Source: Apostichopus japonicus
Taxonomy: Eukaryota > Echinodermata > Holothuroidea > Aspidochirotida > Stichopodidae
NCBI RefSeq assembly: GCF_037975245.1
Contig: NC_092573.1
Span: 924,001 to 988,000, forward strand
DNA: 64,000 bases
Direction: 5' to 3'
Numbering within the stretch: position 1 is the first letter of the stretch; each line of letters starts with the position of its first letter. Positions 15,001 to 37,140 of this stretch are shown one piece after another. The position numbers and the translations under genes are program-made. The notes below the pieces were generated by a model that was not told where the DNA came from, made no database searches, and saw only the letters and a list, made by a program, of their open reading frames with translations.

Positions 15001-17403
15001 TCGATTGGATGCAAAGTTCAACCTGTTTGATTCAAACTAGCATCCAGAACTACTCAATTGTTAAATAACAGCGACTGTATGCAACATTTAACCAGTTTGC
15101 CATGGCATCTAACCAAAGTCCAATATTCCCTTTATTTTTTATGAATACTGTAACTAATCTATGCCCCTCCCCCCCCTCCCTCTTCCCCTTCCCGCCCACT
15201 CTTCAGTGAAAGTGTGTCTTACTGCTTGATCACATAATATGCTTGATAACAAGTCCAGTTTTCTCCAAAGCAACTTTTTATACCAATATGCATAGCAAAT
15301 GGAAAATGTCAACATCAATCGCACTGAGATTATTTTGCATGTAAATTCAGAACACTGCTAGACTTTGATGCACTAGAGAGACACTCACTTGATCAGATAC
15401 ACAAACATACACTAATGCTAACAAGGGAACATCCAATGAAACACGTAACAGTGACAGAGTAGTAATCAAAGGTTTTCTTTTTATATGCTGTTGTCAAATC
15501 TATGTGATGTATTTGATTGCTAGAAAATGTGACTATGAATTAACATACTTTTCTTCATCTTTAAAAGACTTTGCCTGATATTCTTTGCCAATTTTTCTTT
15601 TTTCTATTTTCTTCTTTTTCCCTTTTTTTTGTCAATCTTAACATTACAGTAAAACCAAGTTAAAATATTGTTAAAAACAAAAGCTAAACACAACAAGGGC
15701 CACAAATCATTTTCTGATTACATGTTTATTATTTATCATATGTACATGTGAGTCAGAACTGAAAGAGAGAAAGCTCACTTTAAAGTTTAAAGTGAATTTT
15801 CTTTGAAGTACAAACTATTAAAGAAAACTTATAAAAGTAATATTTTTACTAAAAATTCCTCCACAGCAAAACAAGTTAGGCCATGCAAAGAAAAACACAG
15901 CAATGTGCAAGCAGCATGCTATAACTGTACTCAGTCTAATCTGAGAACATGCAACAATGCAAAGGAACACAGCAAGCAGTGACCGAGGTCTAACATACTT
16001 GTTATTCTCGTCAGCATTCTCAAAATCTTTCTGGACGTTGATCCTCTTAATCAGAGCATCAAAATCTTGTGTTGCACTTTTTAATATCATAATCACTTCC
16101 TGTAACAGAAGAGATCAAGAAAGAGAAAGTTGAATATAAAATTATGTCTTGAACAAAAGGAGAAATATTAAATAAGTCAATCGTTCTATGATGAAGATTA
16201 TCAAACTTGTTTAAGATGAGGGCGGTTTATACCCTGAAATCCTACTGGAGTTAGAAATCAGTTTACAATGCATGCATATTCTTATTTTTCAAACATGAAT
16301 ATTCAAGATATGGCTTGTAATCCTGAGGTCGAATGTACAAGTATTACTCTATAGCCTAGTTATATGCCCGCCTGGGAATTGTTAAAAGTCAAGGAACTAA
16401 AGAAAGTTTTTACAATCTAAATTCTTTCCAATGCATAAAAATAAAGAGATATCTGTTCATGGCTTTTATCCTTATGCAGAGAGAAACCCTCACCTTGCAT
16501 TCTACGATGCTCTCGTCGACTTCACACGTCTGGTAAATTTCATCCACAGCTCTTTGTAAATTGTCAAAGAGGAATGCCCAATATCTTGCTCTCATATCCA
16601 CTTTCGTCATTCTTTGTTTCTCTGACCCACTGCTGCTCTTGTCCCCAGCACGACTCTCTCCACTGGATGAGCTTTTGTTGTCCGATGAAGACATCAGCTT
16701 CTTTGGCGATTTGGGAACTTCTGATTTGCTCAGTGTGTGAGGTCTGTTCTTCCTCTTGGGTCTCACTTGATGACCTTGTGATCAAATCCAAAGACATTGT
16801 GTCTCATTAAGTGAACAATAAAGCATCATCTTCATTGAAAACAATGCAGTACTGACATATTAAGGAATCTGAATAGCAAGGGTGCTGGTTACATGGTGTG
16901 GTAGAAGTGTAAAAGTTTAGATGTTAATATGAGGAATTTTACCTTGCCTATGGCCATCACTGTCATCGCTGTCTTCTACGGGAACATTCCAAGTTATCAG
17001 ATTGCGGGCCATACGTCCCTCTTCCTTTACTATGGACCTGACATTATCAAAGCTTGATGTACGTTGGTAATTCTATAAGAGAGAGATGCGAATTAGATGA
17101 TATTTTAACTTTATTTATAACTTTATTCAAATCACTTTACACATCTTAGACCTGTAACAATACAGCGGTAGGTTCTTATTGTCTTTTATGAAAATAATGA
17201 AGGCAACAATGTACAAAGTCTAAAACCAAATCATCACTACACATATACTCTCTACGAACCTTTCCCTTTTGGCGATGGCCACCACCACTGCCATCAGAAC
17301 GCTTCCCTTCCGATCCATTGGAAGCACCACTTGAGCGTCCTTTATTTCCAGAGTTTGACCGCCGGCGTGAGGACGACTCACTCATGCTGAAATTCTCTTT
17401 ACC
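1..17403 (-). CDS. SCAPER: SCAPER gene, 5' two thirds (runs off left edge)
   Basis: Orthologue of SCAPER, the S-phase cyclin A-associated protein of the endoplasmic reticulum. The family is known to bind cyclin A/CDK2 and, with TTC5 and CCR4-NOT, to act in ribosome-coupled tubulin mRNA decay. Nineteen coding exons join with consistent phases into about 991 residues. Visible parts in order: a Ser/Arg/Gly-rich N-terminus (1-42), the conserved block ARYWAFLFDNLQRAVDEIY (about 144-165), two WEVRKS exons (about 213-293), SWADRVKGKK, EGWETV, an acidic region with DEAIAEAIAEEE (about 520-560), HALHMHEKLSSPSRKR (about 610-628), a long charged coiled coil (about 630-880), and a C2H2 finger (Cys886, Cys889, His902, His908). 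The human protein is 1400 residues, so roughly 500 C-terminal residues lie beyond the window. Introns not itemised below hold only AT-rich sequence. Identification rests on recognised family motifs. Confidence 0.95.
16..44 (-). CDS. SCAPER: SCAPER possible next exon (uncertain)
   Basis: Downstream of the last secure exon the minus strand shows a strong donor (ATTG|GTAAGG) at the window edge, with an upstream CAG that would give a 29-nt exon, or a further upstream TAG giving 43 nt ending at 58. Both continue the phase, but the encoded residues resemble the human LQRLAKDLLKQ stretch only weakly. This may be chance. Confidence 0.28.
668..864 (-). CDS. SCAPER: SCAPER coding exon 19
   Basis: Residues 927-991. 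A basic, Arg/Lys-rich helical stretch (KKRARKLRQRM) followed by RGKEYENN, matching the region just after the zinc finger in human SCAPER (KARMNFRAKEYE). Acceptor CTTGTAG, donor GTATGT, phase 0 in and 2 out. Confidence 0.9.
1487..1588 (-). CDS. SCAPER: SCAPER coding exon 18 (zinc finger, His half)
   Basis: Residues 893-926, beginning IPSEVYLLSHLRGRKH. It supplies the two histidines (902 and 908) of a CxxC-x12-H-x5-H matrin/U1-type finger and then an acidic TEEEM segment. Acceptor CTTTCAG, donor GTAAGT, phase 0 on both sides. Confidence 0.93.
2082..2237 (-). CDS. SCAPER: SCAPER coding exon 17 (zinc finger, Cys half)
   Basis: Residues 841-892. Begins HDETRRRHSQLMEQKREKA, end of the coiled coil, and ends KKKFCSLCNVL, giving the zinc-binding cysteines 886 and 889. 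Donor GTAAGT; 156 nt, phase 0 on both sides. The intron after it cuts the finger in two. Confidence 0.93.
2378..2459 (-). CDS. SCAPER: SCAPER coding exon 16
   Basis: Residues 813-840, DREERMSALQAAQQAKEEE and onward, part of the charged coiled coil (human DREERLAALTAAQQ). Acceptor TTGTAG, donor GTAAAG, phase 2 in and 0 out. Confidence 0.9.
3049..3611. mobile_element. 563-bp non-autonomous hAT element
   Basis: Ends are inverted (TAGGGATGCACCGG at both termini) and flanked by perfect 8-bp target duplications AAATAAAA (3041-3048 and 3612-3619), the hAT hallmark. The right half carries several palindromic CCGGCCGGAT motifs. No transposase frame remains. It lies in SCAPER intron 15. Confidence 0.92.
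4341..4515. repeat. 45-bp minisatellite, 3.9 copies
   Basis: Near-identical units starting CCAATCTGCTACAAACCAGA and containing GGAGGCGGGGCTTGAGTC, starting at 4341, 4386, 4431 and 4476. Since 45 is a multiple of 3 the array stays open on both strands, producing spurious frames. In SCAPER intron 15. Confidence 0.93.
4992..5157. repeat. 31-bp minisatellite
   Basis: About five diverged copies of a unit reading ATGTGCCTAGGCCCAATCTA followed by CTACCATACAG. In SCAPER intron 15. Confidence 0.85.
5471..5613 (-). CDS. SCAPER: SCAPER coding exon 15
   Basis: Residues 766-812, starting ERKKHLEEARLAKMEA and continuing as Glu/Lys/Arg-rich heptads. Acceptor CCTTAG, donor GTACGA, phase 0 in and 2 out. The following intron (about 3 kb) holds a complete hAT element and two minisatellites. 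Confidence 0.9.
6350..6505 (-). CDS. SCAPER: SCAPER coding exon 14
   Basis: Residues 714-765, ANEIAFINSLEASNKRHDIL then EERQRKNEEKAAKEEAVQ. This is one of the best conserved parts of the family (human NEIAFINTLEAQNKRHDVL). Acceptor CTCACAG, donor GTAACC, phase 0 on both sides. Confidence 0.95.
7165..7305 (-). CDS. SCAPER: SCAPER coding exon 13
   Basis: Residues 667-713, IEEVRKWKDYLLTKKK to VVKKAQEEEAK, matching human VRKWKEELL and IVKKAQEEEAK. Coiled-coil composition; 47 codons, phase 0 on both sides, donor GTAAGG. Confidence 0.95.
7485..7596 (-). CDS. SCAPER: SCAPER coding exon 12
   Basis: Residues 629-666, strongly basic coiled coil (SKAESQKRHEDRQVKAQKKR). Follows directly on the SPSRKR motif as in vertebrates. 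Acceptor CTTTAG, donor GTAAGT, phase 2 in and 0 out. Confidence 0.9.
8160..8338 (-). CDS. SCAPER: SCAPER coding exon 11
   Basis: Residues 570-628. Contains LDWSDVSAEFERYSVMSWAE and HALHMHEKLSSPSRKR; the second block is nearly identical to human SCAPER (IHMHEKLSSPSRKR) and gives a confident family call. Phase 0 in, 2 out, donor GTAAGT. Confidence 0.96.
8753..8992 (-). CDS. SCAPER: SCAPER coding exon 10 (acidic region)
   Basis: Residues 490-569, very Asp/Glu-rich, with a run of five Glu codons and the conserved DEAIAEAIAEEETLSKQIEE block (human EEAIASAIAEEEQLTREIE). Acceptor ATGATAG, donor GTGAGT, phase 0 on both sides. Confidence 0.94.
9611..9714 (-). CDS. SCAPER: SCAPER coding exon 9
   Basis: Residues 455-489, KVVEPVNSLTEAQSKEILEE then EEEILAVALEK. 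Poorly conserved acidic linker accepted because acceptor CCTTAG, donor GTAAAG and phase (1 in, 0 out) fit both neighbours exactly. Confidence 0.8.
10508..10786 (-). CDS. SCAPER: SCAPER coding exon 8
   Basis: Residues 362-454. Starts DEEGWETVHRGKPNRGRP, matching human DAEGWETVQRGRPIR, followed by a low-complexity Ser/Lys linker with DSEKENKP (human DSDKENV). Acceptor TTACCAG, donor GTAAAA, phase 1 on both sides. Confidence 0.93.
11483..11685 (-). CDS. SCAPER: SCAPER coding exon 7
   Basis: Residues 294-361. Contains EPSWADRVKGKK, matching human GVSWADKVKAHH, then PPSPGAMQLIDDPKNRKNEE. Acceptor TTTGTAG, donor GTAAGG, phase 2 in and 1 out. Confidence 0.93.
12211..12351 (-). CDS. SCAPER: SCAPER coding exon 6 (WEVRKS exon, canonical copy)
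   Basis: Residues 247-293: PRSLAWEVRKSSPHRL, then a Ser/Pro-rich part ending VSRSLNFSGQDKS. It aligns with the single human segment RPTSLAWEVKKMSPGR..RRSLNFGG. 141 nt, phase 2 on both sides, so it can be skipped without breaking the frame. Homologous to the exon upstream of it. Confidence 0.92.
13255..13580. repeat. C/A-rich minisatellite
   Basis: Variable units of about 11-22 bp built on CCACCCTGAACCTACA. Inside the SCAPER intron between the two WEVRKS exons, C-rich on the plus strand and so G-rich in the pre-mRNA sense. Confidence 0.85.
14549..14650 (-). CDS. SCAPER: SCAPER coding exon 5 (WEVRKS exon, second copy)
   Basis: Residues 213-246: PTSLVWEVRKSLSSPAKNRT and a short Pro/Ser tail. 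It shares SL(V/A)WEVRKS near its start, acceptor phase and donor phase with the next exon and lacks only the SLNF tail. 102 nt, phase 2 on both sides. Clean borders (TTTAG and GTTTGG) argue for a working exon, probably a duplicate used together with or instead of its neighbour. Confidence 0.85.
15999..16099 (-). CDS. SCAPER: SCAPER coding exon 4
   Basis: Residues 180-212, EVIMILKSATQDFDALIKRI, corresponding to human EVLMMLDNYVRDFKALIDWI. Acceptor TTACAG, donor GTATGT, phase 0 in and 2 out. Confidence 0.93.
16494..16774 (-). CDS. SCAPER: SCAPER coding exon 3
   Basis: Residues 86-179. A basic and Ser-rich linker is followed by VDMRARYWAFLFDNLQRAVD and CEVDESIVECK, the most recognisable N-terminal block of the family. 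Two in-frame acceptors 9 nt apart (CACAAG and ATCAAG) are possible; the upstream one is used here. Donor GTGAGG. Confidence 0.93.
16943..17072 (-). CDS. SCAPER: SCAPER coding exon 2
   Basis: Residues 43-86: NYQRTSSFDNVRSIVKEEGR then MARNLITWNVPVED, matching the very start of human SCAPER (SFQRSNSHDKVRRIVAEEGR..ARNLIAWSVPLE). Acceptor CTTATAG, donor GTAAAA, phase 0 in and 1 out. Confidence 0.93.
17260..17403 (-). CDS. SCAPER: SCAPER first coding exon
   Basis: The ATG at 17385 (minus) follows 18 nt of leader after a good acceptor (CATCTGCAG). It encodes 42 residues rich in Ser, Arg and Gly (MSESSSRRRSNSGNKGRSSG at the start) absent from the human N-terminus, then splices in phase 0 to the conserved part. 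The donor GTTCGT is weak but GT. The 18-nt leader is also open in frame, so an earlier start cannot be fully excluded. Confidence 0.8.
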
Positions 17404-18700
17404 CTGCAGATGAGGGAAAACATGGATGGGTTTATGAACACTTTGATGCATTTCTTTGCACCCAAAATTAACCGAATCACAAGATGAAAATATCTTAGGT
17501 AAAATATAGTTTTTAATGTTAATTAGGTTAGATCTACAAACATCGAGTAACGTGCTATGATGTTGCTGCAATCTTACACCATGCATTATTTTATTTTTGT
17601 CCGGGTAATTTTTTGAGGTACTAACCATGCAAAAATGGATATATATATACACTCCTTTCATTAGTGCTGGGAAAAATTACTTGAGCTGGGGATTGGGCTA
17701 TTGACATAAGTTGATAAGTATTAATGTTAAATATGGTACAAGGCCTATTATTTAAGGTAATTTTTGTATTCCCTTAATTCCCATAGTACTGTGTCACACA
17801 TATGTAGCTGCACTGATATACAGTATGTAAAATTGCAACTACTTTCAAATGCAATATTTATCTACACAGCTTGGATGAGAATGACTAAAATGGGAAATAT
17901 GGAAGCAACACAGAATGATATGTCATACCTTACTCCTTAGAGCAATAGGCAATGTGCTATCTTTGTGAACTTGTTTGCCAAGCTTAAGCACATTTTGAAC
18001 TAAGACCCTTCAGGAATAACTGTCATTAGGCCTACATATATGACAGGAACTGATGAAAGTGTTCATCATAATAGGTCTAACTGCAGTATCAAACAAGGCC
18101 TAGGCTAGAATTAAAGCCAAAATGTGAGAGATAATCATTGCTGTTACCCGTTACTAGCTTAAAAGATCATAGACCTAAGTGCTTTACTTCTAGCAACAAA
18201 TCGTTACTGTATGCAATCTAGTCTAGGGCCTAATTGTGGTCCACAGACTAGCCAATGGTAAGAAGGCCCTACTGTCACACTCAGAGTGACTGTAGTGTTA
18301 GTTTTAACCTAACATTGGACAGTGACTAAATTGTATTGTCAGTAACTAGGATTAGCCTACTGTAAGTTGTTTGTACCATATTTATAATTATATTGACAAG
18401 TGGAGTAATGTATAGGCCTAGCCTAGGCTCATTTGAGTTGACAAGCAATACAAATAATCATTGTTCAAAAAAACGTCTTTAAGGGCTTATGTGCTACAAT
18501 ATTATTTCCATTACTGTGAGTTTGAAAAGCTAAGTAACATTAACACTGGTAAATTTACCCGTATTCTGTAACGTTAGGCTGGGTTCGTGTATATACGTAC
18601 AGTTACTTTGTTAGTCCTAATGTTAACTTACAACATAACTGTTACTGTGTTAGACTGAATTACGAACCTAATTTCGAAGACGAAGTAGCGTAATACTTAC

Positions 18701-18790
18701 GGATTTTAGTCTAGCCTAGTACGAAGATAAATTATCCAGATTGTCCCTACCGAATCAATATAACTGTTGCTAATCTGGATTACAATTTTT
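18701..18790 (-). other. SCAPER: candidate SCAPER 5' untranslated exon
   Basis: A strong minus-strand donor, ATCC|GTAAGTATT, lies at 18700 and is the best upstream partner for the acceptor of the first coding exon. The left border (transcription start) is not visible and the end given is approximate. Confidence 0.3.
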
Positions 18791-19257
18791 GGTCATCGGT
18801 AAGTTGCAACCGTACAATTGCGGACCAAATTACGAAGCTCACCGTGTTTATAATCAGACGGATTGTTGGATTAAGCAAAATACCACAAATTGCAGTGTTT
18901 TGTTCCCGGGCACTACATTGGACAATATTCACAGTCCTGCAGTCAATACGCCAATCAGATTAGTCGACACAATACAATATATAATTCATTTGGGTCTACA
19001 GGTACACTACAAGACCCCATCGTTTCATGTTTCCTTAATCATTAGGTGAAATTGATTTTATCATTTTACACCTCGAAAAGTCCTTACTTCACAAAAAAGA
19101 TGAGGTTTCATCATAGTTACTTTATCTTTAGCATATTTGTTTAAATTTGGGCGGCTGTTATTTAAATTGCAGTCAACCTGCCTAATAATAATTATACAGT
19201 AATGTACGTGCCTGTAGTCCTTGTAATCAAACACTTGGTCTCCAATCGGCAGGCAGG

Positions 19258-19691
19258 CCCTTAGCCAGTGGCGGAGCGTCCATACAGTCAGGGGGGCAGA
19301 TGCCCCCCTGCTAAGGGCAGTGGCGGAGCTAGGGGTATTGGTCAAGGGGGCGAGAATGGTCTGTAGGGGCGCTTCCGACACTATCTAAGCGGAGCGCCAC
19401 CATGGGTTGGCGCGGAGCGTACCAAAATTTTTGAGTAAAGATACTCCCTAGATCGCCGGAAATGACCCTTTCCGGGCCTTGCTAATTTGCAGATAAACGA
19501 AGAATAAATAGGTGTCATCGCCCAAAAAATGTGACAAATGTCAATAGGTAGATGAGAGCGCAATAGAAAAGTCAATAATCGCGAATAAGTAAAAAGTGGT
19601 AAAAAGCTGAAAAGGGCGCCAGCAGTCCATTTGAGTCTGTCAGGGGGGCATCCGCCCCCCCCCCCCTGACTGTATGGTCGCTCCGCCACTG
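19258..19691. mobile_element. rearranged hAT element(s), CAGTGGCGG ends
   Basis: Inverted ends CAGTGGCGGAGCG(T/A)CCATA at 19266 and at 19691 followed by GTCAGGGGGGC. A further CAGTGGCGGAGCTAGGGG end lies at 19317. CCCTTAGC before the first end reappears inverted (GCTAAGGG) before the second, and no direct 8-bp duplication is found, suggesting nested or rearranged insertions. Confidence 0.7.
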
Positions 19692-20441
19692 GTCGTGGCG
19701 ACGGATGCGGGAAAATGTTACGGTGCTGATACCTTCTTTTGACTTTTTTGACGGCGAAGTTCAAATGGCGGTGGTTTGGGGTGAGAGGGGAGGGTGGAAA
19801 TCTCACTATCCCCTCCCTGAATACGCATCTTATACCTTCGTGGACTATCATCCATGTATATTATATTGCCGTGACGAAGAAGGGTACCCATGATGGATTC
19901 TTCGCGAATTCCTGCTTGTACATACATATATACTTACATACAGAGTAGTTGCTGTCTATACAGTCTTAGCAGACTCAAGGGATAGCAATCTGGCTAGCTG
20001 TACTACAGAAATTCTGCTGATTTCCCAGGGAACTGCGTGCTTTTTGTGTACGTACTGGGGACTGGTAGACTCAGTGAAAACAAGGGCTAAGTTTGATCTG
20101 ATGTTTGTCCTTAATTACGTTAATACCATTTACTAACAGTCAGGGAGCACATATATTGCATAATATCGTCAAGTTTGATACCTTCTGCATTCGAAACTGA
20201 AGTTTGTAAACTGTACCGTTTAATGTGACTGCATCTCTGTAGGGTGCCATGCAATTTACCAGTGACACTGACAGCAACTTTTCACGGCCAATGATCACCT
20301 GATACTGTGTAATGCGTTAGGCCTGTTCACTATTGGCTTGTCAGAGAATATCGCCGTTTCTTAGTGTAACCGTTATTGTAGCTAGCAAAGGCTTTGGGAC
20401 TAGGCTGGTACAACTACATCATCAATTGAGACAAGTAGATT

Positions 20442-34956
<14,515 letters not shown>

Positions 34957-36338
34957 TGAAGGAGAAGAGAGGGAGGAATCAGTAAAAATATGAAGGAATT
35001 GGTATCGTTCATTAGGGATGAAGTTCAATTCTGAAATGAATTTCAGTTTGTTTCATGTCATTGCACTCATGCATTAATAACCAAGCATTAATTTTTGATC
35101 CGGAGAGTTGGAAAAAAGTTTTGTAACGGCAGGCGTGATTTTGTTGAAAGAAGAGAAAGAAAGCCGGTGTGCATTTTAATATCAGAAGATTCGTGAAATA
35201 TGATTACGATCATTTTCTTTGTGCATCGTTGGGTTTTGACTAGGGAACAGGTGCTTACTAGAATATGTCTGCAGTTGTATTGTGTCTTTGAGTGGTCCCA
35301 TGGGGAAATGAAATGAGGATATGTTATGTTACGTTACATTACATTACATTACTTTCTGTAAAGTCTTGTCAGCGATAGCACATCCTTGCTGAATGTGTCT
35401 GTAGAAAGTAAGAGTATAATTTTGATAATTGTTATACAAATAGCTGTTTGAAAATGAGATAGGGCAGAGGTTGCCATAGAGAGTGTCAGTTGCCAGAAAC
35501 CACATTGCACTCTTGGTTTTCAATGTCAATACATTATTCCCTCGGAGAAATATGTCTCAGTCGTCATACAGAAATTGTATGGACAATTTCTCTGAATGTT
35601 AGATTCAGGCACCGTAGTATCCATAGAATGGAATATTGCCAGTATTAAATTCTGGTCATGCCACTCATTGAAATCAGTTTTGTGAAATTATAACAGTGCC
35701 TGATATATAATGGGTTTTCTGTTTCATTTGCATTGTAAAATAATTATCATAGCCAGAGCAGTATTATTTACAGGTAGACAATTTTACCTAATCATATAAG
35801 TTCATTTTTTTTTAATTCATGTCTGTCATTAGAATACATGGATTAAATGAAATTTTCTTCAGGAAAACAAACATTTTGTCCAAATGGGTACTGTATGCCA
35901 TTTCTATAGAAATGAGTTAAAAAGGACCAAATTAAGTACTATTTGTAGTGTTCACATGTTGTTTGAAGGGGCCACAATTTTGCAGCTTAGATAGAGGTGA
36001 TTGTTGGATGTGATTAGTGAAGAATGTAGATAAGGTCATTTGAAATCTTATTCTGAGAAATAAATCAAGTAATTTTATGTAATAGTACAGCATATAAAAA
36101 TGTGGATTAGTTAAACCAACTATAAGAATCTTTTACCAAAGACAGTCTTATTTATGTTTTTAGCTTTCATGTAATGGAAATTTATCAGTTTTCAGTTTTT
36201 TTATTAATGGAGCCACAAGAAATGAATGATTGACTCCCTCTGTTTACTTTTTGTATCTCTTTGTTTGTGTGTGCTAGTAACCTCGATGATCAGTAAACAA
36301 TTTTGAAAAATTTAAGTTGGTAGAAAAAACTAAGACAA

Positions 36339-36344
36339 AATAAA
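36339..36344 (+). promoter_or_regulatory. candidate poly(A) signal of the TM6SF gene
   Basis: AATAAA followed by an A-rich run, about 1.4 kb after the TM6SF stop. A second AATAAA lies at 36059. Neither can be tied to a cleavage site from sequence alone. Confidence 0.25.
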
Positions 36345-36890
36345 AAAAAAAAATACTACAATTCTGTAATGATCAACTATAAAGCATGCCTGACAACTTT
36401 GTATTCAACTTATTTTAATTTGTAGCTAGTATGTTTTCTCTTGGACTTTTGTTACTTGTGTTGGTTACTTCAGGGAGAGGGATCATTGTATTGCAAAACG
36501 TGGTCTCTGACTTTTCCAATAGGGTAATTTATTTGCACGCTGCTTTTATTCAAACTGTTCTAGTGGATCAAACAGCAGAGTAAACCATAATTGATTACCT
36601 GCAGTGATGCATTGTTACTAAATTGATGTTGTATTTTCAGTTTGGTATTAACATGTCATTTATCTGCTCAGTACTAGGTAATATCTCACCATGTATGTGA
36701 AACAATAATTATCAAGCTATATTAGTAAGTAATAGATTAGTAATGCCAGTGCCTACCTTCATTTCTTTACCTACATATTAAGTTAAACACTTTGCACTCA
36801 GTAACTTTCTATTATAAAGTGGAATCACATGTACATATTACACTTTTGTATTGTATTGTATTGGCAATGGGTTATAAACCAAATGTTCTT

Positions 36891-37140
36891 CAAACTTTTT
36901 TACCTATAGTGATCACTTCAAATATTGGTAATACACCAGCAAGCTTCATCAATGTTTATTATCAGCAGTATCACTACGGCACTGATTTATCAACCGAACG
37001 TTCTTCAAACTTTGTTACCTATGGTGTTCACTTCAAATATTGGTAATACACCAGCAAGCTTCATCAAACTTTGTTACCTATAGTGATCAGTTCAGTTACT
37101 GTTTATACTTCAGCAATCTTTACCAAAGTTTGTTACCTAT
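36891..37140. repeat. 115-bp duplicated intergenic repeat
   Basis: CACTTCAAATATTGGTAATA and CACCAGCAAGCTTCATCAA recur 115 bp apart with further decayed copies of TTTGTTACCTATAGTGATCA. No function visible. Confidence 0.8.

Larger units (their letters stand above)
17404..20441. other. head-to-head intergenic region SCAPER / TM6SF
   Basis: No coding sequence is supported. It must hold the promoters of the minus-strand SCAPER and plus-strand TM6SF genes; no clear TATA box was found. It contains TAGGCCTA-type words, a candidate untranslated SCAPER exon, and a cluster of hAT ends around 19.3-19.7 kb that gives several spurious open frames. Confidence 0.6.

Noticed and set aside
17404-17661. Upstream part of the long minus-strand frame over the first SCAPER exon
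   Set aside because: It crosses the acceptor CATCTGCAG and reads intron sequence; only the segment from the ATG at 17385 continues into conserved exons.
18789-19049. 86-codon plus-strand frame in the intergenic region
   Set aside because: No similarity to any family I recognise, no splice context and near the expected SCAPER promoter; likely chance.
19381-19851. 156-codon minus-strand frame and overlapping plus frames
   Set aside because: Covers hAT ends with G/C homopolymers; no conserved protein pattern.
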